A stretch of DNA of 64,000 nucleotides from Paraescarpia echinospica (GCA_020002185.1 CM034534.1:31783573-31847572); one strand, 5' to 3'. Shown: positions 11,016-20,369, numbered from the stretch's first letter. Numbers and translations: made by a program. The notes: generated by a model from the letters alone, not told the origin.

Positions 11016-11279
11016 GTAAAATTTATATGATTTATAAGTAAAGATAATAACTCCAGTATGGTGAGATACTGTCTCACATTTGTATTTCAGTGAACATTCA
11101 CTTGAACTACCATTTCCTTGAGATTTTTATTCCTAGAGTATGCAGTGATAAATCTAGAGGTAAAAATCCCAGGGCATTCAACCTGTAATTGTTTATAAGT
11201 TTCTCTTACGAGTCGAGATATTGTTCCTGCCTCTTGTGATTATGGTATGACGAATGGTCAGATATTGGAGGATGTATCT

Positions 11280-13307
11280 TTAGCATTTAGACAGCGGTGA
11301 TCGGATTTGGTTTAGCCATTTACTTCCTGTGTTACGCCTGTAAATTGGTTCTAAGGTCGGGTTATCTGTAAACGGTCCTGGTTGTAGGATCGTGATTCTA
11401 AAGTTGACCCAACAATGATTAGGGAGGTTGAAATGTTTAGAAACTGGGGTATCATTATTGTATAAAATGTCTGATCTATGTTGGTTAACGCGTGTTCGTA
11501 GAGAATTGCCCGTTTCCCCTACTATATAGGTGGCTGGGCATATATCGCAGCTGATTAGGTATACCACATTTTGTCTGCTGCACGTGTTGTAATTAGTGGC
11601 AGGTGTCGCTGAAGGTGAGATGTCTATAAAGTGGGCGCATGTATGGCAATTGGCCCCATGACAGGGTGCTACCGCTTCCTTTCCGTTATTGTTTTCGATA
11701 CTACTGAGTGTTTGGTTTTTGACAAATCGTAAAAATCTGTTGCTATAGTTCCTTTCCCTTAGGCTGTCAAATAGAATTTTAGTGGCTAATTCAAAATCGT
11801 TCTTGTTGTTGCAAATGTGATGAAACCATAATATTTGTGATCATAGGATTCCTGAAAATGTGTGTTTTGGATGGAATGATTCCTTATGTAGTAGTTGATG
11901 GGTATCTGTTGGTTTGAAAAATACTTTGCTGTCTAAGCGCTCGGTTGTATTGAAGCGGTCCCCTTTAAAAATTGTATCAAGAAAATTAACCGAATCGTAG
12001 CTTGTTTCAGAAGTTAATCTAATACTAGGATGATGACTGTTTAATGTGTCTAGAAATTTATTAAATTCCACTTCTCCATGTGTCCAAATGCCGAATATAT
12101 CATCTAGATATCTAAGATATATAACTGGTAATTTAATGCATTTTGCTAACGTCTTTTCTTCCCATTCTGCCATGAATATATTTGCGTAATTGGGGGCAAA
12201 CATTTTCCCCATAGCGGTACCATGAATCTGCAGATAGAAATCTGAATTAAATTGGAAATCGTTATATTTAAGTGATATTTCCAATAACTCCAGGATTTCC
12301 TTATCTGGGTGGTCTGAGTCAGGCGATTTGTCGAAAGCTAGTTTTACGGCTGCTAGGCCCGCCATATTGTCAATATTTGTGTAGAGGCTTTCTACATCCA
12401 TGGTAAATAACATACTATTTGCTGGAGAAATAATCTGGGTCATTTTATCTAGGAAATATGCGTGTGTTATTGATAGGGGGACTAAGAATGAGTTTATATA
12501 TTCAGCGACCCTGTATGATTCGGAGCCTCAATCAGAAATGATGGGTTGACCAGGGGGCATAATGTCCGCCTGGGGCCACTTGTTGCGTGGTTTGTGAATT
12601 TTGGGTAATAAATATAATTGTCTATGTCTAGGTTCGTTTGGTGGTATAAGATAATCTAATTGCTTATGTGTAGTATAGCCAGAGATTTTAATTTGGCGAA
12701 TGATCGTCGCTATTTTCTTACTGGCTTCTGGGTAGACCGGTTCTGAGAGGGTGGTGTAGTGGGTAGTATTAGTTAATTGTCGATGTACCTCATTGACGTA
12801 AGCGTCTTTTGACATTATTACTGTAGCTGAACCTTTGTCGGCTGGTTTTATAATTATTTCAGGGTTATCTCGTAGGGATTTTACAGCATTAAGTTGTTCT
12901 TGGGATATATTACTATGTGTTTTATCGTCGTTAATATGGAAGAATACTAGGGTCTCTAATTCGTCAAATTTTTCAGTTATAGTTTCATTACGGCATGGTG
13001 GTAACCAATGAGATTTTCCTATAAATTTGGTAACCGGAGGCATGTGTTTAGATCCGTGAACAAAATATCGTAGTTTAATTTAACGGCCAAAACGTTGTAT
13101 GGCTTCTTGTGTTGAAGGCAGTATTGTAGATTTTGGTGTTGGAATAAATTGGAGACCGTAGTCCAAAACTTCACGTTGTGTATCTGTCAGGGTGACATGG
13201 CTAAGGTTCACAACAGTGTTTTTATTGTTTGTCTCTTGACCTCGTGTGTTGGTCTGATTTCCCTGAACATTTACTAGTTTAAATGGTTGAGCCAGTTTGT
13301 GAGCATG
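11280..13307 (-). pseudogene. Penelope-type reverse transcriptase with GIY-YIG endonuclease
   Basis: This open frame of 676 codons has no early ATG and is interrupted only by TAA at 13082-13080, TGA at 12530-12528 and TGA at 11843-11841. The N-terminal part has TLTDTQREVLDYGLQFIPTP, a typical Penelope-like start. Then come IIIKPADKGSATVIM (the KPADKG motif of this class), YLLPKIHKP, LFTMDVESLYTNI, HGTAMGKMFAPNYAN and the catalytic IYLRYLDDIFGIW with both aspartates intact. A Cys/His linker (CHGANCHTCAHF) precedes the endonuclease: VVYLISCDICPATYIVGETG, LRTRVNQHRSDI and HFNLPNHC. The element class copies itself by target-primed reverse transcription. The first sense codon used after a -1 slip would be CTA at 13277-13275. 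Confidence 0.88.
13274..13283 (-). promoter_or_regulatory. Candidate -1 ribosomal frameshift site: U UUA AAC UAG
   Basis: The heptamer TTTAAAC occupies 13283-13277 and is in the correct phase of the SGNH frame (CAT TTA AAC TAG). Slipping one base back gives TTT AAA and enters the RT frame at CTA, bypassing the UAG at 13276-13274. The RT frame opens only at 13307 and has no usable ATG before its first motifs. Downstream there are short complementary segments (AGACC/GGTC, and GTTCA/TGAAC about 60 nt apart) that could form structure; I could not fold them. Confidence 0.55.
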
Positions 13308-13933
13308 TCGTTCTCTGTTGTTTGTGTCCAGTGAATATCATCTGGAACTGTTTTGAAGGAGTGTGTGCTAAGTTGTGGTAATGCAGTTACATTAGGCAGA
13401 TTGCGTATTCCTTCATTGAGTTGATTTAGGTTACGTTTGGTGCTGTGTGAGAAGTGATTTGCGATGTTGATTTCGGTTATCACCACAAGTGCTTTTGGAA
13501 AGAGTTTATTTGTCTTAGCGGCCATTTTTCTCATGTTTGGGATGGAAGTAGAGATAGGATTGTTATCCCTCTCGTTAATCCCAGTGCTGAAGATTACGCA
13601 GTCTGGTTGTGCGGTTGTGTGGTTTTCAAGTTTCCCTAGAAGGTGTGTGATGTGGGTTGTTTTAGGGCCCGGGAATGACTCAATGTGGACATCCTGTGTA
13701 GAGGAGGTGGTGATTCTTGACAAGTTTGAGGCTCCGAGGATAAGGATTTTGGTGCTTGTTTTATTTATGTTCCAAACTGTACTTTTATGCAATGTGGTTT
13801 CGTGTCTGATTAAATCGCCTGCAAAAAGCCTAGGATGTTGGTTAACCTGTTGTTCATTGTTACCCTGGTCAGGGATGGTTGAAGAGAGACTAGGGCATTG
13901 ATGTGAGTTTGTCCTAACTGGGCTGCCAGTCAT
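13274..13933 (-). CDS. SGNH/GDSL-type hydrolase domain at the end of the upstream Penelope ORF
   Basis: A single uninterrupted block of 219 codons. It reads ILILGASNLSRI (block I, with the nucleophile serine in a GAS-N variant of GDS), then SFPGPKTTHI, CVIFSTGINERDN (the GxN of block III), ALVVITEINIA, and VPDDIHWTQ near the end (the Asp-x-x-His of block V). All four SGNH positions are therefore present. Esterases of this superfamily are known in ORF1 of some CR1-type LINEs, where they are thought to act in membrane or RNP handling. Their association with a Penelope-like element is less familiar to me. The true start is upstream, in the proline-rich segment. The stop UAG (13276-13274) follows a slippery heptamer directly. 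Confidence 0.75.
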   Translation of the reverse strand: MTGSPVRTNSHQCPSLSSTIPDQGNNEQQVNQHPRLFAGDLIRHETTLHKSTVWNINKTSTKILILGASNLSRITTSSTQDVHIESFPGPKTTHITHLLGKLENHTTAQPDCVIFSTGINERDNNPISTSIPNMRKMAAKTNKLFPKALVVITEINIANHFSHSTKRNLNQLNEGIRNLPNVTALPQLSTHSFKTVPDDIHWTQTTENDMLTNWLNHLN

Positions 13934-14575
13934 TCGCTGTTTGAGATGGCTGTGGTCCGGAAGGTGGGGTTATTAGTTTTGTTGTAGGTCCGGAGGGGGG
14001 CGTTGTTGAATCTCCATGTCCTACTTTCCTGGGAAAGGGCAACAATTTACGGTTAATCGTTAAGCAATTAGGGCGAAAGATTATTCTTATGCACTCGTCC
14101 CGATGGGATTTTTTGATCGAGGGTCAGTTGTGGCTACACAGGGGGCCCGGCCGTCGTCCCACAAAGTTCCATTTTAGGGGGCTCCTTCCTAGCTGGCAGG
14201 GGTTGTACTTTAGGGGGTGTTGCTGCCACTGTCTAGTACAGTGGTTAGAGTTGGGGTGGAACCTGATTCCGGTGGCCTTGTAATAATATTCCTGGGTTTT
14301 GGTGTTAGGGGCAGTGGAGAGGGGGACATTGACAACTCCGGGAAGCGGTTTCTCGGGTTGATTGGCGTGACAAGGGGGGTTGTCATGGTGTCATCCCGCC
14401 CCTGCGGAACTGCCGGGCTTGTGTTGTCGATGGGGACTGGAGTGGGGCGGTTAGGGGGCGAGATCCGGGGTGTGGGTATTCGTTTACGAGGGGCTGAAGT
14501 CGGTTTTGCTATAGGGGGTGTTGGCGGGTCAGGAATTGAGGGCGGGGGGGTATGTGTGATTTGCTCTTTTTCCAT
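13934..14575 (-). pseudogene. Proline-rich linker of the Penelope upstream ORF
   Basis: The frame from 14575 to 14210 is strongly proline/threonine-rich (THTPPPSIPDPPTPPIAKPT, ending in GSNTP). Similar P/K-rich reading continues in other frames to about 13940, for example STTPPSGPTTKLITPPSGP. At least two frame changes separate it from the SGNH block. It is read as a disordered linker between the NADAR-like and SGNH domains. The plus-strand frame over the same bases is its antisense shadow. Confidence 0.5.
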
Positions 14576-14589
14576 AGGTTAGTTGAATG

Positions 14590-15405
14590 TCACAGAAAGA
14601 GGACAGGGCCTTCCCATACTGGTTATCCCTCTTGCCATTGAGACCTATATCCCAGTAAGGATGCACACAATGGTCTATGAAATTAGCTTTTCCCGAGTTA
14701 AAGATCCTATTAGTAAACGCTGGTACATGATTTAGTTTCCATATGAGAATTTCCCATAACTTAGCCTGGGCGTGGCGATACTAACCGCTCAAATCAGTTG
14801 GGAACTGGCGTGTTATCCTATGGACTTCCTCTGCTTTTTTTGTAGAAAAGATCACATCCGTTAGGTGGTCTTGGTCAAGGTAGATGGCCTGGGCAAACAC
14901 TAGGTGTCCCCGATGCGAAGGAGACATTGTCAAAGGAATTAGGCAGGCTATTTTCGCACAGATAGTCGTTGCTAGCTGGGTCCATGTTATTGGTGTTGTT
15001 ACTTAGATACTGTTCACTGTTTATGATTTGCAGGGTATCCCGATTTTGTCTGAAGATTGGTTTAGTTGATCCGGGGACCAAGGATGGTCTAGATAGGTTG
15101 TGAGTATACCGCGGGGCCGGATAGTATGATCCCTTCTTTCCCTGGGTATTCTCATGTCTGGGTGCTTTAGGTGTTGAAACGTTATGGGAGGAGTTACCTT
15201 GAGGTAACCTATTATTTTCCTGTCTGCGGTCACTCGTGTGGCGACCGGAGCCCAAGTTTCTGATTATGTTTGAGAACTCCGTTACTGTATTGGTCTTTAG
15301 TTTGTTACCAAAGTTTCGCTTACCCCATTGCAGGGCAGTTTGTTTTGCAGTAAGAACATTTTCTTTTTATATATGTACGTTCCAGCTAGGGTGTCCGTGA
15401 TTCTG
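14590..15405 (-). pseudogene. NADAR-like (YbiA/DUF1768-type) domain with N-terminal polar linker
   Basis: From 15405 the frame reads a degenerate NRITDTLAGTYI, LQWGKRNFGNKLKTNT, then a polar Ser/Asn/Arg-rich stretch. From about 14990 it reads SNDYLCENSLPNSFDNVSFA, then (completed in the array copies) THALVFAQAIYLDQGHLADV, then AEEVHRITRQFP, LWEILIWKLNHVPAF, NSGKANFIDHCVHPYWDIGL and GKALSSF. This follows the NADAR pattern: an SNF/Y start, an EHAYQ-like helix, Lx-G-D-xLAxxI, a Kxxvm..l..KF segment, a 'tGd..lve.s' turn and YWGIGL. NADAR proteins are N-glycosidases acting on ADP-ribose or related nucleotides. One small deletion near 14900 and one stop near 14790 break this copy. Confidence 0.65.
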
Positions 15406-15408
15406 TTA

Positions 15409-15693
15409 AGTGTGTTTTAGCATTATCTTCCCGATACTAGTAGCCCATACTAAGTTGGCTTGTCTGATGTCTCTTCTGACAGTGTTGTCAGGTCTAGCCG
15501 GGCAGACAAACTTGTCCAGATGGCTCGTTTTCTTTTCGAATGCCTTTGATGGGTTCCCCCCGGCTTGTTCTTTTACTACCCCGATATGGTGCAACAACTG
15601 TAGCACTTGGTAAAACAGTTTAGCGAACGAATTACAACCACCAATCTTACCATCACCCTCTCTAACTACGCATGAACGGTTTTTACCGAGCAT
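15409..15693 (-). CDS. N-terminal helical block of the Penelope upstream ORF
   Basis: The likely start is the ATG at 15693 (MLGKNRSCVVREGDGKIGG). The block is Lys/Leu-rich with ALPHA-helical character: FAKLFYQVLQLLHH, KTSHLDKFVCPARPDNTVRR, ANLVWATSIGKIMLKHT. It ends at a TAA. Reading resumes one base further on as NRITDTLAG in the +1 frame, and the same junction is kept in four other copies. It resembles the start of unnamed invertebrate element proteins with a 'FIRPA...N..WA..T' motif. Function is unknown; a gag-like RNA-binding or oligomerisation role is only a guess. Confidence 0.55.
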
Positions 15694-15749
15694 CTCTAAA
15701 TCTAATAAATTAAGAACTACTAAACAATAAGTAAAACGCACAAACTATT

Positions 15750-16008
15750 ACAATCAAAAATTACTTAGATTGATATATGCTAGAAAAACTCCTCACTCTT
15801 TACAATCAACACTTTCGATGAGATGTCTTCATCGGGGTGTATAAAAAAAGATCCTTATTATATGCAAATGCTTGAAATGATTCTAATGCAAATGCTCCCT
15901 TTCATGATTGCATGCAAATGCATTTATATAGTTTTCATTCACTTGTTTGTAAGTGAAAGGGCTAACAAAATACATGTCGGTTTACATCAAATTTATTGAA
16001 CATCAACC
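15750..16008 (-). promoter_or_regulatory. 5' region of the NADAR-Penelope element with three octamers
   Basis: Three perfect ATGCAAAT motifs (plus-strand 15862-15869, 15886-15893, 15912-15919; ATTTGCAT in the element's sense) lie 24 and 26 bp apart, next to a TATATAAA-like box (about 15922-15930). Further 5' is a hairpin with arms TTTCACTT/AAGTGAA. At 15809-15840 a CGATGA...TCATCG hairpin precedes GAAA. The same arrangement is present in four array copies. It looks like a POU-type or snRNA-like promoter, or a pseudo-LTR. Confidence 0.5.
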
Positions 16009-16395
16009 ATGGTGAGCCAAGTGATGATGATGATCTACTGTTCATGCGATATAAGTAGTCTGGTATGGCCCAATGAACAAGTTGACCTTGTTTTGGATGT
16101 GGCAGAGAACCTCTGTGGATAGGATTTTGCAGATACTGTTGAGAAGTACAATAGGTCTGAGGTTGGACAAAGGGCCAAGTACAATAGGTCCGATGTTGGT
16201 AAAAGAGCCTTTGGTTTCGGTAATGCCACAAGGATGTAGAAGAGTAGCATCGAGTAGAGTGCAGTGATGCATTGTTTATCCCATCGGGCCCAGTCGCACG
16301 GCCATTCCTTAGCGATTTGAGCACGTTCTCCACTTCTGTCGATGTCACAGGTTGTAACAATGGTCTTGGCTCTCCAGTGAAGGGCATTAGTGGGC
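16009..16395 (-). pseudogene. LINE RT fragment, unit 0
   Basis: Minus-strand reading gives VTSTEVENVLKSLRNGRATG PDGIN at the start of an RT domain. After a frame change it gives LSNLRPIVLLNSICKILSTE with VLCHIQNKVNLFIGPYQTTY. These are fingers/palm-start motifs of animal non-LTR RTs. The catalytic YxDD region is absent. It is cut off at the unit boundary on one side and at a deletion break on the other. Confidence 0.65.
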
Positions 16396-19029
16396 GGCTA
16401 GAGAAGAATTGTATTTTGAGAGTTGCATTCCTATCCAGTAACTTGCAAAAAAAGTCCACTTAGCTTCACTACCTTTAACTAATTGTATAACATGTATGAT
16501 TAATAACGCATTCAATTTGATTCAAATATTAACTCTATTCAAACCTCCATTTTTAAAGCTGTTTTACAATGTCTCTCTCTTAATTAACTCTGTCTTGTTA
16601 TTCCACAGGAAGGAGAACAGCATCTCATTCAATTGTGTCTCCACATTCTCAGGCATTATCAGTAAACTGCCAATGTACCAAATTGAGTTACATATAACGG
16701 TGTGCAAAATGACGCTTCTGCCTTTAAAAGACAGATCTCTCTGGCAGAACAAATTAATAGTTTTTTTGAAAAGTTGAATGGATCTTTGTCCAGTTAGTCT
16801 TCTCAGAAACTTCTGATCCAAGGTAAACCCCCATATTTGTTTCTTCACTTCTCCTGACCAATTTAAACCGAAAGGCTGGTCTCGTCTGTTCCTCCATTTC
16901 CCCAGCATGTTCCAAATATCTTTTGTTTATTGAGTTTGGCCCCTGATACCAATTCGAATAGTTCTACTAGCATAAGTATTTGTCTGACAGAATTGTTATC
17001 TGTTACAATAGGTTGGCATTATCTGCATATTGTGACATTTTTACCTCTTCCACTATTCCTGGTTGAGGGATTCCTTTAATCATACGATCAAGTGCGAACA
17101 TGATTCACAAATAGTTCCATACATATAGCATATTGTGAAATGTTTACTTGTTCCACCGTTCCAGGTAGAGGAATTCCTTTAATCATAGGATCACTGCGAA
17201 CACGGTGTGCAAATGGTTCCATACATAGAACATATAGCAGAGGAGATAAGCTTCAACCTTGTCCCACACTTCTTTTCACTGGAAACGAATTGGTAATGAA
17301 CCCATTTACAAAAATTTGACTAGAGATGTCTGTGTATAAGAGTTCAACCAAATATATAAACTCTGGTCGTAAACCAAATGCATGTAGTACATTAAACAAG
17401 TATGCATGCGAAACCCTATCAAAAGCCTTAGACTGGTCTAAGGAAATAATTGCAGCGGCCATATTTTTATTATTTGTATATTCAATTAGATTCCGTATCA
17501 AGTGGACATTGTCTTGTATAGTGCGACGAGACGAGATAGGCCTCCAGTTCTTCAATTTATCAGGATTGTCTTTATCTTTACATATAAGAGTTATGAGTCC
17601 TTGTCTTTGAGAAGAGGGTAACTTCTCCTCGTGCCAGCATCTATTCAGTAATTTAGTGAAAGCCTCCAATATACGGCATGGCAAAAGTATAAAATTCTTT
17701 AGGTAACCCATCTAATCCTGGAGTTTTGTAATTTTACATCTTTCCCGAAGCATTCTTAATTTCTTCTAATGTAATCAGTCCTTCACATTGTACTGCTGTT
17801 TCAACATTTACTGTCAGCAAATCTTTCAAAAAGTAATCAAAGAATCAGTAATCGGTTCAGATTTGTAAAGGTCTTTGTAAAAATTTAGACATTCTTCTTG
17901 AATTTCTTCATTTAATGTAATAATCTCCCCTGTTTCCCTAGTGAACTTCTTATTGAATTTTGACATAGCAGATTGTTTTTCCTTTCGTAGAAAATATCTG
18001 GTTGGTTTCTCATCCAATTCAAGATGTTGCACTTTGGCTCTAATTTTTGATCCTTCTGCTTTTTCAGTATACAAATTATTAATAACTTCACGAGCATCAG
18101 ATATTTGATCATCTAAGTTATCTGGTGGGTTCGTATCCCGGGATAACTCACCTTTGCACTTTTCCAGTCAGAGCTTTGGTCAGTCTCTTCCGCCAATGTT
18201 TCCCACAGGACAGCAAAGTCAATTTGGAAGTGTTCATCCTTTAAAATCTTTACATTACATTTCCAATAATTTGGCCCTAATGTAGGCTTATCAGAAACAT
18301 CCGTTTTAATAACCATACTAACTAAACTGTGATCAGTGATAACATAAGGAATATCAATGTGTTCTACAGAAACTGTGTCTTGTAAGAGAGAGTTGGATAC
18401 ATAAACTCGATCAAGTCTACAAAAAATTGTATTTAATGAATTCCTCCAAGTATATTTTTCTTCCCGGGATATAATCTCCGGAATGGGTCAACCAAATTAA
18501 AATCATCACAGACAGATTTAAGAACTATAGGTCTCGTTTCACCGTAACTATCAATTCCTCCACTTTTATCAAATTCACTGTCTAATACACAGTTAAAATC
18601 TCCTCCCAGAAATATATACGATATTGACCTGTTATATGATTTGCAAAAGTAGAGAAGAGAATATTTTGGTCTATATTAATTACAGGAGCATATATAACTG
18701 CTAATCTTATAACTTGTTCGCCAAATTTCACTAATAAGGATAATACTCTACCATCATTATTTCTGGAGAGGGAAACAATTTTAAAGGACAATCCTGGTTT
18801 TTTTTAAAATCCCTACCCCTCGCGTCCTATTATTGCCGAAAGACCAATAACAGTTCCCACCCCATTCATGTCTCCAAGAATTCCCAATAAATTTTGTATT
18901 ACAATGTGTTTCTTGAAGGTAACATATATCAATTTGTTTTTCTGTTAAAACATTTATAATAAATTTTCTTTTACGCCAGTCCCGTAAACCTCTACAATTG
19001 ATACTGGCAAAATGAAATTTGACAGCCAT
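16396..19029 (-). pseudogene. Tx1/L1-type LINE ORF2, unit 0 (C-terminally truncated)
   Basis: This starts at the ATG at 19029 with an AP-endonuclease: FHFASINCRGLRDWRKRKF, ICYLQETHC, then VIRLAVIYAPV. A middle region has KPTRYFLRKEKQ and IQEECLNFYKDLY. The RT (17711-17000) has LITLICKDKDNPDKLKNWRP, AAAIISLDQSKAFDRVSHAY and FPVKRSVGQG. The catalytic box reads SQYADNANLL, with Asn in place of the second Asp. The thumb/C-terminal part has WGFTLDQKFLRRLTGQRSIQ and NGGLNIANIRTKM-type motifs. Multiple frameshifts are present. The C-terminal end is lost at about 16396, where the 4-kb deletion begins. Confidence 0.78.
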
Positions 19030-19059
19030 TTAGCTAAAATGAACAAATCTCACATCTTA

Positions 19060-19523
19060 TATAGGTTTGCTGTTAGCAACACATTTCTTTTTAGTTTGGC
19101 TTTTCTCGGAGTCCGAATTGGACTCTTCCACAATAACCAGCCTACCATGTGGGGGTGAGGCCGGGGAAGGTGGGGAAGGGTCTTCTGACTTTGCAGCCAT
19201 CTCCCCCCTCTTCCATTTCTGGGTACTTTTTTACGTCGTTACGTGTTCCACGGCTGGGACCGCCCCTCACCGTCAGATCCTACATCCTCCGGTTCGGAGA
19301 ACATGTCATCCAACGTAGAAGCTTGGTCCGACACCGAGGACTTCTCCTCTGTCGTCGTCCCCTCGTGATCCTCGCTGACCACTGGCACAGAGTCGTCTCT
19401 GTCCATAGTCACCATCTCCGACATCACCATTACCTCTGACGACGTCACCGCCGTCCCCGACGACATAGCCTCCGCCTCTGACGTCGCCGTCGTCGCTACC
19501 TCCGACGTCACTTCCCCGGCCAC
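19060..19523 (-). pseudogene. Tx1-type LINE ORF1 C-terminal part, unit 0
   Basis: A Ser/Thr/Glu/Asp-rich tail (SEVMVMSEMVTMDRDDSVPV, VSDQASTLDDMFSEPEDVGS, then a basic RRKKVPRNGRGGRW segment in sister copies). It lies directly upstream of the ORF2 ATG, as expected for the ORF1-ORF2 arrangement of this clade. Its zinc-knuckle half is missing. Homology to the tail of the complete ORF1 in units 1-3 is visible in the MVGW...TPRKAKLKRN ending. Confidence 0.55.
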
Positions 19524-19559
19524 GGTTATCGCTATTGTTGCCGCCGTCGTGTCTTGTTA

Positions 19560-19814
19560 CAAAGGTTACATTTAGAATTCCTGTCAAGATTAAAGGTGTA
19601 TAGTTTGTGTTGTGTCATGAAAGCTTGATGTGCTATTCGCCATGTCACATCTCTGTAATGAGGATCTACAAACGAACATTGTATATTTTCCCAGGTAATA
19701 CTGAAATCAATCGTTGGAAAAATCGTCACCACTTTTGGTGGGTGAACCTTAAACAATTTGATATATATTAATTTCATAGTGACAGATTCAGTTTCACAAA
19801 AGGACGGACATTTT
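19560..19814 (-). pseudogene. Second Tx1 ORF2 C-terminal fragment, unit 0
   Basis: This encodes VVTIFPTIDFSITWENIQCS, YRDVTWRIAHQAFMTQHKLY and a CNLCN zinc-knuckle-like end. The same protein segment occurs a second time at the C-terminus of the main ORF2 in units 1-3 (for example near 26700), so each unit carries it twice. It is joined on its 5' side to the NADAR-Penelope fragment near 19815. Confidence 0.6.
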
Positions 19815-20369
19815 TTGTAGCAAAGATCACATCCGCTAGGTGGCCTTGGTCAAGGTAGATGGCCTGGGCAAACACTAGGGCGTGTGTCCCCGATGCGAAG
19901 GAGATATTGTCAAAGGAATTAGGCAGGCTATTTTCGCACAGATAGTCGTTGCTAGCTGGGTCCATGTTATTGGTGTTGTTACTTAGATACTGTTCACTGT
20001 TTATGATTTGCGGGGTATCCCGATTTTGTCTGAAGATTGGTTTAGTTGATCCGGGGACCAAGGTTGGTCTAGATAGGTTGTGAGTATACCGTGGGGCCGG
20101 ATAGTATGATCCCTTCTTTCCCTGGGTATTCTCATGTCTGGGTGCTTTAGGTGTTGAAACGTTATGGGAGGAGTTACCTTGAGGTAACCTATTATTTTCC
20201 TGTCTGCGTTCACTGGAGTTTCTGATTATGTTTGAGAACTCTGGTACTGTATTGGTCTTTAGTTTGTTACCAAAGTTTCGCTTACCCCATTGTAGGGCAG
20301 TTTGTTTTACAGTAAGAACATTTTCTTTTGGTATGTACGTTCCAGCTAGGGTGTCCGTGATTCTGTTAA
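19815..20369 (-). pseudogene. NADAR-like domain fragment of Penelope element, unit 0
   Basis: This covers the linker and N-terminal half of the NADAR-like domain (ALQWGKRNFGNKLKT; MDPASNDYLCENSLPNSFDN; THALVFAQAIYLDQGHLADV; IFATKN), then breaks off into the Tx1 fragment. The reading frame across THALVFAQ is intact here, unlike at 14900. It ends at TTAA 20366-20369, where a piggyBac-like element has inserted. The rest of the Penelope 5' part continues at 21858. Confidence 0.65.

Larger units (their letters stand above)
11100..16008 (-). mobile_element. Penelope-like retroelement with NADAR- and SGNH-domain upstream ORF
   Basis: In transcriptional order from 16008 downwards the element has: a 5' region with octamer motifs; an N-terminal helical coding block (15693-15409); a polar linker and NADAR-like domain (about 15400-14600); a proline-rich segment (14575-13940); an SGNH hydrolase domain (13933-13274); and, in the -1 frame, a 676-codon frame with Penelope-type RT and a C-terminal GIY-YIG endonuclease (13307-11280). 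The RT frame has only three nonsense codons and no frameshift; the NADAR part is more decayed. The 5' limit at 16008 is where this and four further copies diverge in flank. The 3' limit is not certain. Confidence 0.8.

Noticed and set aside
14217..14582. Plus-strand 121-codon Gly/Val-rich open frame
   Set aside because: It is the antisense of the proline-rich linker; codon complementarity of CCN with GGN explains it.
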